Part shown: piece after piece, positions 36,719-46,028 of the stretch
How positions within the stretch are numbered: the first letter of the stretch is position 1
Layout: each line of letters begins with the position of its first letter
Assembly: GCF_000019225.1 (NCBI RefSeq)
Contig: NC_010995.1
Location: 2,364,501 to 2,428,500 of the forward strand
Length of the DNA stretch: 64,000 bases
Direction of reading: 5' to 3'
Source: Cellvibrio japonicus Ueda107
Lineage (GTDB): Bacteria; Pseudomonadota; Gammaproteobacteria; Pseudomonadales; Cellvibrionaceae
Program-made: the position numbers and the translations under genes
Notes under the pieces: generated by a model
What the model was told of the DNA's origin: nothing
Seen by the model: only the letters and a program-made list of their open reading frames with translations
The model's database searches: none

Positions 36719-37726
36719 TCAACGAATCGGGCGAATACCTACGGCATCGCGCACCTTTCCCAACAGCGGCTTACTGTAAGCACGCGCCTTGGCCGCACCA
36801 GCCTGCAACACCTCTTCGACGTGGGCGGGATTAGCCAGCAGTGCTTCGTATCGATCGCGCGCCTCTGCCAATTGTCCATTAACCAGCTCAAACAACTGGC
36901 GCTTGGCCTCTCCCCAGGCAATACCCTCCGCAAATTGCTGGCGCATAGCAGCAGTTTGCTCCGGCGTCGCAAAGGCCTGCCAAATCTGGAATACCGGTGA
37001 GGTATCCGGGTCTTTGGGGTCGCCCGGCTCAAGCAGATTTGTCAGGATTTTATTGATGGATTTTTTCAACGGTTTTTCAGGTAAAAACAACGGAATAGTA
37101 TTGCCATAGCTTTTACTCATCTTGCGCCCATCCAAACCTTGCAACACAGCGACATTGTCATCGACCAGCGCTTCGGGCAATACAAAATGCTCACCGTAAT
37201 GGTGGTTGAAGCGGGCCGCTATATCGCGCGCCATCTCAATATGCTGGATTTGATCCCTGCCAACAGGCACCTTGTGGGCATTGAACATCAAAATATCCGC
37301 TGCCATCAGCACCGGATAAGAATAGAGTCCCATGGTAATCCCATAATCCGGGTCTTCACCTGCCTCCTGGTTGGCATCCACGGCAGCTTTATAGGCGTGA
37401 GCGCGATTCATCAACCCCTTGGCGGCCATGCAAGTTAATACCCAACAGAGTTCAGGGATTTCAGGAACATCCGATTGGCGATAAAAAATTGCATTATCGG
37501 TATTCAAGCCCAGGGCTAACCAGGTTGCCGCAATTTCACGGGTAGACTGCTGCACCTGCGCCGGATCCTGGCATTTGATCAGCGCATGGAAATCCGCCAG
37601 GAAATAAAATGACTGAACATCGGCGCGTTGGCTGGCTGTAATAGCGGGACGAATGGCGCCCACATAGTTTCCCAGATGAGGAGTACCCGTGGTGGTAATA
37701 CCGGTGAGAACACGTTGTTTGGTCAT
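36719..37726 (-). CDS. trpS: Tryptophanyl-tRNA synthetase
   Basis: 335 residues, class Ic. The HIGH-type motif is TGTPHLGNYVGA at residues 14-25 and KMSKS appears as GRKMSKSYGN. It charges tRNA-Trp. It lies 90 nt downstream of the cNMP/rhodanese gene on the same strand and ends 20 nt from the shared terminator. The start gives MTKQRVLTGI, typical of the subfamily found in pseudomonads. Confidence 0.96.
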   Translation of the reverse strand: MTKQRVLTGITTTGTPHLGNYVGAIRPAITASQRADVQSFYFLADFHALIKCQDPAQVQQSTREIAATWLALGLNTDNAIFYRQSDVPEIPELCWVLTCMAAKGLMNRAHAYKAAVDANQEAGEDPDYGITMGLYSYPVLMAADILMFNAHKVPVGRDQIQHIEMARDIAARFNHHYGEHFVLPEALVDDNVAVLQGLDGRKMSKSYGNTIPLFLPEKPLKKSINKILTNLLEPGDPKDPDTSPVFQIWQAFATPEQTAAMRQQFAEGIAWGEAKRQLFELVNGQLAEARDRYEALLANPAHVEEVLQAGAAKARAYSKPLLGKVRDAVGIRPIR

Positions 37727-37816
37727 GATGGGGCTTCTTACTTATTCGGTACAAAATAACAAGGCCGCCATCATACAGGCATAGGCTGTAAAAGCCAGCC
37801 TGATGACAGTGGCGAG

Positions 37817-38848
37817 CTAAAGCCCGGCGTAATACTGATCTGCATTTTGCAGGATGAGCGTATCCAGCCCGGCCTGGGTTAATAATTGCACCGCAACATC
37901 ACAGCGACGCCCGGAATCATCGGTTACGACATACACCATACCCGAATCCAGTTCACGCAATTGGGCGCGCAATTGATTGAGGGGAATGTTGCGACTGCCA
38001 GGCACAGCGGCAAAGCGGCGCTCCAGTGACAAGCGCACATCAACAATTTGATAGGTTATATTTTCCGGTGGATGCTTCAGCTGCTCGACAGTGATAAATT
38101 TTTGTACCGGCTGCTGCAACAACTCGCGGAAATCCTCTTTCTTAAGCACCTTAAGCTTGCCCGGTGTCAGCATTTTGATAGTGGCGTTACGGGTGGTATC
38201 CCCTACCAGCGCCTCCTCGCCGAAATAATTACCCGGGCGCAAGGCCGCCAGTATCTGGCCGGAAGTATCCAGTACCACAGCGCTCCCGGACTCAAGCACA
38301 TAGAAAAATTCGCCCCGTTCCCCCTGTTTGATAACAATTTCATCGGCTTGTACTTTCTGGGTGCTAAAACGCAAAAACAGCTGGCGAATATTGGCCGGCG
38401 GCAACTTGGTAAACAAAGGAGCCTGCAACAATGCAGACATCCAGTCGTTATCATCATCGCTCCCCACCAGGGTGTCATTAGCGGCATTCTGGCCATCGCC
38501 GCTCTCACTCCAGGCCATGACCAAATCGAGGAAGTCGCTATCAACCGCCAACAGGGTAACCGGTGACTTGGCGACAGCAGAAACCTGTGTGGGCTGGCTC
38601 ATATTCAAGGGAGAGCGGCGCGACTCACTGGAGGGATTCAAGGTAGCAATCTGGAAAGCCGAATCAATCAGGTCAACCGTGCCACTGAGTAAATAAAGCT
38701 TCTCCGGAAAGGGGCGGCCCCGCTTAAAAATAATGGAGCCTTTGGGAAACTCGCGCAAAACCGCTTTCTCGGCTACCTGCACCAGGTACTCATGCGAAAG
38801 TGTATTGAAAGGTGTAAATGATGAGAGTACATCAAGGCTGATCGCCAT
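37817..38848 (-). CDS. Tandem cyclic-nucleotide-binding and rhodanese-like protein
   Basis: 343 residues, cytoplasmic. Domain 1 (about 8-110) is a degenerate cNMP-binding fold; domain 2 (about 140-260) is a better one, with KQGERGEFFYVLESGSAVV and GNYFGEEALVGDTTRNATIK. Domain 3 (about 262-343) is a rhodanese fold (YQIVDVRLSLERRFAAVPGSRNIPLNQL) in which the loop that should hold the catalytic Cys reads VVTDDSGRRCD, so sulfurtransferase activity is unlikely. It has no HTH domain, so it is not a Crp regulator. Function unknown; possibly a cNMP-sensing protein. Confidence 0.8.
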   Translation of the reverse strand: MAISLDVLSSFTPFNTLSHEYLVQVAEKAVLREFPKGSIIFKRGRPFPEKLYLLSGTVDLIDSAFQIATLNPSSESRRSPLNMSQPTQVSAVAKSPVTLLAVDSDFLDLVMAWSESGDGQNAANDTLVGSDDDNDWMSALLQAPLFTKLPPANIRQLFLRFSTQKVQADEIVIKQGERGEFFYVLESGSAVVLDTSGQILAALRPGNYFGEEALVGDTTRNATIKMLTPGKLKVLKKEDFRELLQQPVQKFITVEQLKHPPENITYQIVDVRLSLERRFAAVPGSRNIPLNQLRAQLRELDSGMVYVVTDDSGRRCDVAVQLLTQAGLDTLILQNADQYYAGL

Positions 38849-38957
38849 GGTTAAAACTCCGGCAGCACCTGTGTTGGAAGATTATGAACCATAAAGGTCA
38901 ATATAGGACAACAGGCGACAATAAAAGACAGCATGGGTCAAAAACTGCCGGGAATTA

Positions 38958-38988
38958 TAATCAGGGCACTCTTACGATGCCCTGATTA
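38958..38988. other. Perfect 11-bp hairpin in the intergenic region
   Basis: TAATCAGGGCA (38958-38968) pairs with TGCCCTGATTA (38978-38988), with a 9-base loop, between the apeB end and the cNMP gene start. There is no T tract on either side, so it is a weak terminator at best; it may be an operator or RNA-stability element. Confidence 0.45.
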
Positions 38989-39043
38989 GCTCACAGGATT
39001 TTGGACTGGTTCACACGTGATCTGATTTATATAGCGAAAAGGA

Positions 39044-40381
39044 TTAAACACTCACCTGTGCCACCGGCGGCTTGTTAAACCTGAAAAAGGCTACAGCGGC
39101 TTTATAGAGGAGCCAGGCATCCCTGGTACCGGCCAGCTCGCGGATGGAATGCATACCAAAAGTGGGAACACCGACATCCAGGGTCTTAACACCAACCTCG
39201 GAAGCCACAATCGGACCAATCGTACTGCCACACCCCATATCAGTCCGCGCCACAAAACTCTGTAGCGGAACCTCCACCTGCTCGCAGAGCATACGGAAGA
39301 TTGCACTGGTCTCACTGGTAGTAGCGTAACGTTGATTAGCATTCACCTTGATAACCGGGCCGCGATTCAGCAAAGGCCCGTGTTTTTCATCATGCTTTTC
39401 CATAAAGTTAGGGTGTACGCCATGGGCATTGTCAGCCGAAATCATCATCGAGCGCTCGATAACCCGCACGCGGGTATCCACCTCAGGCAACAAACGCTCC
39501 AGGAAATTCTGCAACATAGGCCCTTTGGCGCCACAACAGGAAGCACTACCCACCTCTTCATGATCAGTGCATACCAGTATGCTGGAAACCTCAGGATCAG
39601 CTTCAAGTAATGCGCGTAACCCCGTATAGCAGCTCAATAAATTATCAAGGCGAGCACTGGCAATAAATTGCTGTTCAAGGCCAATGACCGCCGCTGCCTG
39701 GGTGTCATACAGGCTAATCTCGTAATCCAGCACCTCAGTAACCCCTGCCTCAGGATGCTCATGTTGTACTCGGGCCAAAAGAATGGTGCGAACGTCTGGT
39801 GGACTTGCATCTTCTGTATCCAGCTGCAGCAATACCGGCACTATATCTTTCTGGGCATTGATGCTGCGATTGCTATTCGCCTCGCGATCCAGGTGAATAG
39901 CCAGGCTGGGTACCACGGCAACCGGGTCTTTGAAGTCAACTAACAGGCTGAATACTTCACCCGCTGCACGGCGACAGGTGACACGCCCCGCCATGGATAA
40001 ATCCCGGTCGTACCAGGGCGCCAACAAGGCACCGCCATACACCTCTACCCCCAACTGGTAATAACCACGGCGATTCAATTCCGGGCGGGGCTTGAGCTTA
40101 AGGCAGGGGCTGTCGGTATGGGCTCCAAACAGGCGAATGCCCGTGTCCAGCAATGGCCGACGACCATAGACAAACGCAATAATGGACGAATCATTGCGTG
40201 TCACCCAATAGCGTCCGCCTGGTTTAAGTGCCCAGGCATCTGCTTCGCGCAAGGGTTCAAAACCGGCTGCCGATAAGACTGCAGACAGATTACTGGTGGC
40301 ATGGAAGGGGGTGGGTGATTGGCTCAGGAACTCAAGCAATCCCTGATTGAAATCAGTGGGGAGTAATTGTGGCTGGATCAT
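39044..40381 (-). CDS. apeB: M18-family aspartyl aminopeptidase
   Basis: 445 residues. Binuclear zinc peptidase that removes N-terminal, preferably acidic, residues. Visible ligand motifs: GAHTDSPCLKLKP (first His/Asp), CTDHEEVGS (Glu pair) and TFGMHSIRELAG (last His). AAGG precedes ATG 40381 by about 8 nt. The size matches ApeB/PepC-like M18 members (about 430). It follows tsaB on the same strand with a 56-nt gap. Confidence 0.93.
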   Translation of the reverse strand: MIQPQLLPTDFNQGLLEFLSQSPTPFHATSNLSAVLSAAGFEPLREADAWALKPGGRYWVTRNDSSIIAFVYGRRPLLDTGIRLFGAHTDSPCLKLKPRPELNRRGYYQLGVEVYGGALLAPWYDRDLSMAGRVTCRRAAGEVFSLLVDFKDPVAVVPSLAIHLDREANSNRSINAQKDIVPVLLQLDTEDASPPDVRTILLARVQHEHPEAGVTEVLDYEISLYDTQAAAVIGLEQQFIASARLDNLLSCYTGLRALLEADPEVSSILVCTDHEEVGSASCCGAKGPMLQNFLERLLPEVDTRVRVIERSMMISADNAHGVHPNFMEKHDEKHGPLLNRGPVIKVNANQRYATTSETSAIFRMLCEQVEVPLQSFVARTDMGCGSTIGPIVASEVGVKTLDVGVPTFGMHSIRELAGTRDAWLLYKAAVAFFRFNKPPVAQVSV

Positions 40382-40437
40382 AGTCTTGCCTTAGGGTCTT
40401 TCACTGCTGGATAAAAATGATTCGCCGACTGCGGCTA

Positions 40438-41172
40438 TCAATCCCGGTCGAGAACTAACGCCTGCTCGCGGATACGCTGGCGCTTTTGCCAGGATACGGA
40501 ATCGCGCAAGTAAACCGGTTGGACAGCATGGATATCCTGAGTCCTGCCCGCTTCCACTACAGACACCGCCAAGAGCGCAATCTCTTCCGCGCGGGGCTGT
40601 ATATCCAGCAAACAAGCTGTTGCCTGCCTGGAAGCCAGCGCCTGCATAAGAGGATAGTGCCACCCCGGACCGGCGGCTATAAACGGAGGCAGGTTTACCA
40701 GCGAAGCATGGGCCATAACATCCACAGGCTTCATCACATGCTCGCCACTGGGGTTGGCCAGGCTGTCATTACCGGCATATTCGAATAATCCCCAATACAC
40801 CTCATCCATACGCGCATCCAATGCAACCATTACCGGACCCCGCCACTCAGGATGTTGGCGATACACCTGCAATGCCATAGCTTCCAGGGTTGAAACGGGA
40901 ACAACGGGAATGCCTGAACCATAGGCCAGCCCTTGTACAATGCCCATACAGATCCGCAATCCAGTAAAGGAACCAGGGCCACGCCCGAATGCAATTACAT
41001 CCACCTCGGACACGCTGATTCCCTCTTCACCCAACACCTCATCAACCATAGGCAACAAGCGTTGGGTGTGGCTTTTAGTGGCTATTTCATGGCGAATACC
41101 CAATTTTCCGTCACGATTGAGCGCGACCGAGCAGGCATCCGTCGAGGAGTCCAGGGCGAGAATCAAACTCAT
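40438..41172 (-). CDS. tsaB: tRNA threonylcarbamoyladenosine biosynthesis protein TsaB
   Basis: 244 residues from ATG 41172 (an upstream in-frame start at 41202 is possible). ASKHA-fold partner of TsaD in t6A37 synthesis. N-terminal MSLILALDSSTDACSVAL is the phosphate-1 region; GRGPGSFTGLRICMGIVQGLA is the family signature; DARMDEVYWGLF follows. It lies between adk and apeB on the same strand. Confidence 0.95.
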   Translation of the reverse strand: MSLILALDSSTDACSVALNRDGKLGIRHEIATKSHTQRLLPMVDEVLGEEGISVSEVDVIAFGRGPGSFTGLRICMGIVQGLAYGSGIPVVPVSTLEAMALQVYRQHPEWRGPVMVALDARMDEVYWGLFEYAGNDSLANPSGEHVMKPVDVMAHASLVNLPPFIAAGPGWHYPLMQALASRQATACLLDIQPRAEEIALLAVSVVEAGRTQDIHAVQPVYLRDSVSWQKRQRIREQALVLDRD

Positions 41173-41212
41173 GGCAGGTGAGTCCACAACCAAAAAACAC
41201 ATCCGGAAAATA

Positions 41213-41237
41213 AAATAGGCTCCGTAGAGCCCATTTT
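41213..41237 (-). terminator. Probable terminator of adk
   Basis: On the minus strand the stem GGCTC/GAGCC (loop TACG) is followed by TATTTTATTTT just after adk. The left A-tract pairs with part of the T-tract. It separates adk from tsaB. Confidence 0.65.
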
Positions 41238-41258
41238 CAGTACATCAACAGAGACCTG

Positions 41259-41912
41259 TTAACGCAATACATCAAGCAACTGCTGGCGAATGCTATCCAC
41301 ACTGCCGATACCATTAATGCGGGTATATTTGGGGGCTTTGACCTTACCTTCCGCTACCAGCTTTTGATAAAAGCCAACCAGGGGTTCCGTTTGTTCGTGA
41401 TAAACCGCCAGACGCTTACGCACAGTTGCCTCATGGTCATCAGGGCGCTGCACCAAAGGCTCACCGGTAACATCATCGTGACCTTCAACCCTGGGGGCAT
41501 TATGGATGATGTGATAAACCCGGCCAGAGGCTTCATGCACACGGCGGCCACTCAGGCGCGCAACGATTTCCTCGTCGGGAACATGAATCTCAATCACATG
41601 ATCGATATGGACATCCGCTTCCAGTAAAGCTTCAGCCTGGGGAATAGTCCGGGGAAAACCATCAAACAGAAAACCATTGGAACAGTCGCTGGAGCTAATA
41701 CGCTCTTTCACCAGGGCAATAATCAAATCATCAGAGACAAGGCCACCGGAAGCCATAATATCCTTAGCCTGCAAACCAAGGGGAGTACCCGCCTTAACCG
41801 CCGCCCGCAACATATCGCCCGTGGAAATTTGCGGAATACCAAAATGCTCCATTATCAATTGTGCTTGTGTTCCCTTGCCCGCACCCGGCGCGCCCAACAG
41901 TATTACTCTCAT
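41259..41912 (-). CDS. adk: Adenylate kinase
   Basis: 217 residues, long-form bacterial Adk. P-loop GAPGAGKGTQ at residues 7-16; FLFDGFPRTIPQAEAL; LID region with RLSGRRVHEASGRVYHI, lacking the four zinc cysteines, as in gammaproteobacteria. It catalyses ATP + AMP = 2 ADP. Monocistronic between the Lrp-type regulator (divergent) and its own terminator. Confidence 0.97.
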   Translation of the reverse strand: MRVILLGAPGAGKGTQAQLIMEHFGIPQISTGDMLRAAVKAGTPLGLQAKDIMASGGLVSDDLIIALVKERISSSDCSNGFLFDGFPRTIPQAEALLEADVHIDHVIEIHVPDEEIVARLSGRRVHEASGRVYHIIHNAPRVEGHDDVTGEPLVQRPDDHEATVRKRLAVYHEQTEPLVGFYQKLVAEGKVKAPKYTRINGIGSVDSIRQQLLDVLR

Positions 41913-42200
41913 TTATGGATTGCTCCTCAGTCTTATTTTCGCGCTAACAGGTGTAAAGCTTCGTCGCTCAAACCTTTCTTGACCCGACAAATTAAATGTC
42001 AAATCAAGCCCCGGGACCCTGCCGATAGGGGTTGATCCGCTGGAATGCCCCGATAAAAGAGGCGTTACGATACACGTCAAGCCATGCAATCACAATACAC
42101 CCTGTTTTGTGACCCAGTGCTGCCTTATGGGGATTTATATGCCAGCATCGGATATTCCTCGTCCGATCCCCTAAAACACATGAAGTACATCCTCATTTTA
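41913..42200. other. Intergenic region upstream of the Lrp/AsnC gene and adk
   Basis: About 290 bases before the lrp promoter. A short inverted repeat ATCGGA/TCCGAT surrounds position 42160. I see no tRNA, small gene, or clear adk promoter. Confidence 0.35.
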
Positions 42201-42235
42201 TTGCCAGAAAGTGACACTCATCCTAGAATATGAGT
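42201..42235 (+). promoter_or_regulatory. Promoter and candidate operator of the Lrp/AsnC gene
   Basis: -35 TTGCCA (42201-42206), 17-base spacer, -10 TAGAAT (42224-42229). An inverted repeat ACTCAT-N8-ATGAGT (42216-42221 and 42230-42235) straddles the -10 box, a position suited to autorepression by an Lrp-type dimer. The start codon is 29 nt downstream. Confidence 0.6.
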
Positions 42236-42263
42236 CAAAGCCCCCGACCACTAGGATAAAAAC

Positions 42264-42734
42264 ATGGCACAAACCATAGAACTCGATGATTATGATCGCA
42301 AAATACTGCGCGCCCTCCAGGAAAATGCAGATTATTCCATGGCAGATCTGGGCAATATGATTGGCCTCAGCCACACGCCGTGCTGGCGCCGCCTCAAGCG
42401 GCTGGAAACGGAAGGGGTTATCCGCGGCAAGGTTACCCTGCTCGACCCCAAACTGCTCAATCTGGGGGTGACTGTACACGCCTATATCACGATCAAAAAC
42501 CATGATGCCAGTTCACTGGAAGCCTTTGAAACGGCCGTGCAAGCCATTCCCGAAGTGGTGGAATGCTATTCCACCAGTGGTGAAAAAGATTATGTACTGC
42601 GGGTGGTGGTAGAGAGTGTCGAGCATTACGAACGGCTGATGAAACAAACCCTGATCCATTTGCCCAATATAGGCTCCATTAATTCTGCCTTTGCCTTGAA
42701 ACAAGTAAAGTTCACGACGCAATTACCTATTTAG
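42264..42734 (+). CDS. Lrp/AsnC-family transcriptional regulator
   Basis: 156 residues. N-terminal HTH (LDDYDRKILRALQENADYSM...LSHTPCWRRLKRLETEGVI) and C-terminal RAM ligand-binding domain (VTVHAYITIKN, VVECYSTSGEKDYVLRVV). AGGAT precedes the ATG by 6-7 nt. Family members sense amino acids; the target here is unknown. The gene stands alone with its own promoter and terminator and is divergent from adk. Confidence 0.92.
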   Translation: MAQTIELDDYDRKILRALQENADYSMADLGNMIGLSHTPCWRRLKRLETEGVIRGKVTLLDPKLLNLGVTVHAYITIKNHDASSLEAFETAVQAIPEVVECYSTSGEKDYVLRVVVESVEHYERLMKQTLIHLPNIGSINSAFALKQVKFTTQLPI

Positions 42735-42807
42735 CCTTGCCTGTTGGTTCAAAAACCCTTTGCCAATTTTCCAGAAGACCGGATTGATAACCTCAGCCCC
42801 ATACACA

Positions 42808-42829
42808 AAAGGCGCCCGCAGGCGCCTTT
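42808..42829. terminator. Bidirectional terminator between Lrp gene and chemoreceptor
   Basis: Stem AAAGGCGCC/GGCGCCTTT with CGCA loop, followed by TTGTT on the plus strand and preceded by an A-rich run that gives a T tract on the minus strand. Confidence 0.85.
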
Positions 42830-42855
42830 GTTGTCAGATTATTCCCAATACCTTA

Positions 42856-44493
42856 TTAAACGCGAAACTGGCCAACCAATTGCCTCAGGTGTACCGATAA
42901 AGCATTCAACCTTTGGCTTTGTTCTGCTGTCTTGGAGGCATCCTTGGCTGTTGTCATCGCCAGATCATTAATCTGGACCAGGTTTTTATCAATTTCCGCC
43001 GTCACTGAACTCTGTTGCTCGGCAGCTGCAGCGATTTGCAAGGTCATGTCTGATATGGTTTTTACGGAAGAACCAATACCGGCCAGGGATTTACCGGCTT
43101 CATTGGCTGAGGTCACCACTTCATCCGACATACTGGCACTGGAGGACATGGCACTGACAGCCTGTTGCACACCCGTCTGGAGCTGCCCCAGCATCCCCTG
43201 GATATCCTGGGTTGAATGCTGGGTCCGGCTAGCCAATGTCCGCACCTCATCCGCAACCACTGCAAACCCCCGCCCCTGCTCGCCGGCGCGGGCGGCTTCG
43301 ATTGCCGCATTCAATGCCAACAAATTCGTCTGTTCCGCCACACCGCGAATTACATCGATCACCGAGGTTACCTTTTGCGCCTCAGATTCCAACTGGCGCA
43401 TGGTTTCCGCTGCTTGTGAAATGCGTGCAGCCAACCCTTGAACCCGCTCAACAGCCTGTTGGATACGCACTTGCCCCTGATCCGTTGTCGAGGCAACATC
43501 TTTGGTGTTTTGTGCAGTATCGCCGGTATTGCGTGCAACCTCCTGGATAGCCACGGTTAGTTCATTCACTGCCGTCACCACCATGGTAATTGCCTGACAT
43601 TGCTGGTCAGCCGCTTGCTGGCTCGTAGTAGAAACCTCTAACAGGGACTCTGCAGCCCGCGATACTTCATTAGTATTGTGCAAAACGTCAGCAATAATAC
43701 CTTGCAGCTTTGCCATAAACTGATTGACGTGCTGTGCCAACTGCCCTACCTCATCGCGGCTGTCCACATCAATACGAATGGTTAGGTCGCCATCGCCCTC
43801 GGCGATGTTCTGGATACGATCGCTAATACGATTCAGCGCCCGAATGACCAACAAAGGTAAAAAGACGACCGCCAGGGCACTGACCAAAACACCGAGGATC
43901 ACCATGGTAAGCAGCTTGGCTGAAATGGCATGGGTCTCAGCCTCTGTTTGCCGGGTGAACAATTCCACATGCTCCAGGCGTTTTTCCTGCAACTCATCCA
44001 GATAGTTACGTACATCGCTGAACGCATTCGCAGCGCTGCCATAAGAGCGCTCAAGGGCCTGAGCCCTGGTACTAGCATCACCCGCGCGAATCAGACGTAA
44101 CACCTCATCAGCCTCTCCGCGCCAAATCTGGTAACGGCGTAAAAACTCATTGCGCTCTGCAGTCGTTGAGGTATCGGATAGTTTCAGGGACTCCAGCACG
44201 CGGTCATGGGTCTGCTGCGCGTTATCCAACTGCTCTTTAAACAGGGCCGGATCATTATTGTTTAATTGCAGGAGACTGCGCTCCGCCACCAATGCCTGGT
44301 ACAAATCGCGATCGGCTTGAATCATCAGCTGGATTTCAGGGAGATTGATAACCGCAATTTTTTCTGTGTTTTGCGTCAGGCGCTGGCTGGTATTGATTGC
44401 AAATATACCCAAGGCCAGCACAAGCAGCAGCAGGATGCTGAGTGGGAGAGTAAGCTTCCAGCGAAAGCTCAGGTTTTGGTACCAGGAAAACAT
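42856..44493 (-). CDS. Methyl-accepting chemotaxis protein with periplasmic four-helix-bundle sensor
   Basis: 545 residues. TM1 about 14-34, a helical periplasmic domain of about 155 residues of the 4HB type, TM2 about 193-217, HAMP (RALNRISDRIQNIAEGDGDLT), then the signalling domain with the conserved tip (AEQTNLLALNAAIEAARAGE, GRGFAVVADEVRTLA). No C-terminal CheR-binding pentapeptide. The ligand is unknown. It is divergent in sequence from the Aer-like receptor at 33.7 kb but shares its signalling tip. Confidence 0.93.
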   Translation of the reverse strand: MFSWYQNLSFRWKLTLPLSILLLLVLALGIFAINTSQRLTQNTEKIAVINLPEIQLMIQADRDLYQALVAERSLLQLNNNDPALFKEQLDNAQQTHDRVLESLKLSDTSTTAERNEFLRRYQIWRGEADEVLRLIRAGDASTRAQALERSYGSAANAFSDVRNYLDELQEKRLEHVELFTRQTEAETHAISAKLLTMVILGVLVSALAVVFLPLLVIRALNRISDRIQNIAEGDGDLTIRIDVDSRDEVGQLAQHVNQFMAKLQGIIADVLHNTNEVSRAAESLLEVSTTSQQAADQQCQAITMVVTAVNELTVAIQEVARNTGDTAQNTKDVASTTDQGQVRIQQAVERVQGLAARISQAAETMRQLESEAQKVTSVIDVIRGVAEQTNLLALNAAIEAARAGEQGRGFAVVADEVRTLASRTQHSTQDIQGMLGQLQTGVQQAVSAMSSSASMSDEVVTSANEAGKSLAGIGSSVKTISDMTLQIAAAAEQQSSVTAEIDKNLVQINDLAMTTAKDASKTAEQSQRLNALSVHLRQLVGQFRV

Positions 44494-44558
44494 AAGCCAC
44501 CTCGATTATTGTCCATTTGTAGTTTTGGTGTGCATTAAGCGTAGTCGAGGTTTTGCAA

Positions 44559-46028
44559 TCAGTTGTCCAAGTCCTCACAGATATATTTTATGGACAGGTA
44601 ATCATCAAGCCCGTACTTTGACCCTTCCCTGCCCCAACCGGATTGTTTGACTCCCCCAAAGGGAGCCATTGCGTTGGAGATAACCCCGGTGTTCAACCCC
44701 AACATGCCGGTTTGCAGCTGTTGCGATAACCGCCAGCAACGCGTCCGATCCCGGGTATAAGCATAGCTAGCCAGACCATAGTCAGACGCATTCGCCAATT
44801 CGAGCACCTCATCTTCCGTATCAAAAGCGATCAAAGGTACAACCGGACCAAAAATTTCTTCAGAAGCCAGTACAGAATTTACCGGAACATCGCGCAATAT
44901 TTGTGCTGGATAAAAATATCCCTGCTTGACCAGTCCTGCACTCAGGGCTTGGCTATAGGCAAGGGTGGCGCCCTCGGAAAGTGCAGCCTGTACAAGGTCG
45001 TGAACCTTTTGCTGAGCTTTGGGGGAGATCAATGGCCCAAGGTTAACCCCTTCTTCAAGGCCATTGCCAATATGCAGCTTTTCAACCGCTGCGATTAAAC
45101 GCCCCAGGAATACCTCATAAATAGATCGCTGCACATAAAAACGATTGGCGCATACACAGGTCTGCCCCGCATTGCGGAATTTACTCGCAATAGCGCCGCT
45201 AACAGCCGCGTCAATATCGGCATCTTCAAACACGATAAAAGGTGCATTGCCACCCAACTCCAGTGAAATGCGTTTTACCTGGGATGCTATCTGACTGATC
45301 AGCTGTTTACCCACCGCCGTAGAGCCGGTAAAGCTAAGTTTTTGTACCTGGGGGTGATGGCAAAATACCTCCCCCAACGCCTGGGACCGGGTACTGGGAA
45401 GCACATTGATTACCCCATCAGGAATACCCGCCTCTTGAGCCAAATAAGCCAGTGCCAAAGCCGACAAGGGTGTTTCAGCCGCTGGCTTGGCAACCAATGC
45501 ACACCCAGCCGCAAGGGCCGGTGCCATCTTGCGAGCCAGCATTGCATTGGGAAAATTCCAGGGCGTAATTGCCGCGACAACACCGACAGGTTGCTTGAGG
45601 GTCAGGATACGTTTTCCCCCATCCGGTGGCGGGATGACATCGCCGTATACACGCCTTGCCTCATCGGCAAACCAGTCAATGTAGCTGGCGCCATAGGCAA
45701 TTTCAGCCTCAGCTTCTGCCAGCGGTTTACCTTGTTCCAGGGTTAGCAAATGTGCCAAATCGCGCTGGCATCGGGTAACCAGCCCAAACCATTTACGCAA
45801 TAGATGGCAGCGTTGTTGAACGGGGATTGCGGCCCATCCAGCTTGAGCATGAGCCGCAGCCGAGATAGCACTCCCGGCATCATCTACAGAGGCATCTGCC
45901 ACCTCGATAATTATCTTTCCTGTTGCGGGATTGAGAACGGGAAAGGTACTCGCCGCACTGGCATTGCGCCATTCACCGGCGATAAAAAGTTGGCTTTTGA
46001 GCAGTTCCGGCCTAACTGCAGACATCAT
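44559..46028 (-). CDS. gabD: NAD(P)-dependent succinate-semialdehyde dehydrogenase (GabD-like)
   Basis: 489 residues, ALDH superfamily. Catalytic Cys in NAGQTCVCANR and Glu in SLELGGNAPFIVF; ITPWNFPNAMLARKMAPALAAGC is the cofactor-binding signature of the GabD group. It converts succinate semialdehyde to succinate in GABA catabolism; glutarate semialdehyde is an alternative substrate. The first ATG (46028) directly follows the antiporter stop (TAGATGATG), with AAGGA 5-8 nt upstream, so translation is probably coupled. No gabT or gabP neighbour is present. Confidence 0.9.
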   Translation of the reverse strand: MMSAVRPELLKSQLFIAGEWRNASAASTFPVLNPATGKIIIEVADASVDDAGSAISAAAHAQAGWAAIPVQQRCHLLRKWFGLVTRCQRDLAHLLTLEQGKPLAEAEAEIAYGASYIDWFADEARRVYGDVIPPPDGGKRILTLKQPVGVVAAITPWNFPNAMLARKMAPALAAGCALVAKPAAETPLSALALAYLAQEAGIPDGVINVLPSTRSQALGEVFCHHPQVQKLSFTGSTAVGKQLISQIASQVKRISLELGGNAPFIVFEDADIDAAVSGAIASKFRNAGQTCVCANRFYVQRSIYEVFLGRLIAAVEKLHIGNGLEEGVNLGPLISPKAQQKVHDLVQAALSEGATLAYSQALSAGLVKQGYFYPAQILRDVPVNSVLASEEIFGPVVPLIAFDTEDEVLELANASDYGLASYAYTRDRTRCWRLSQQLQTGMLGLNTGVISNAMAPFGGVKQSGWGREGSKYGLDDYLSIKYICEDLDN

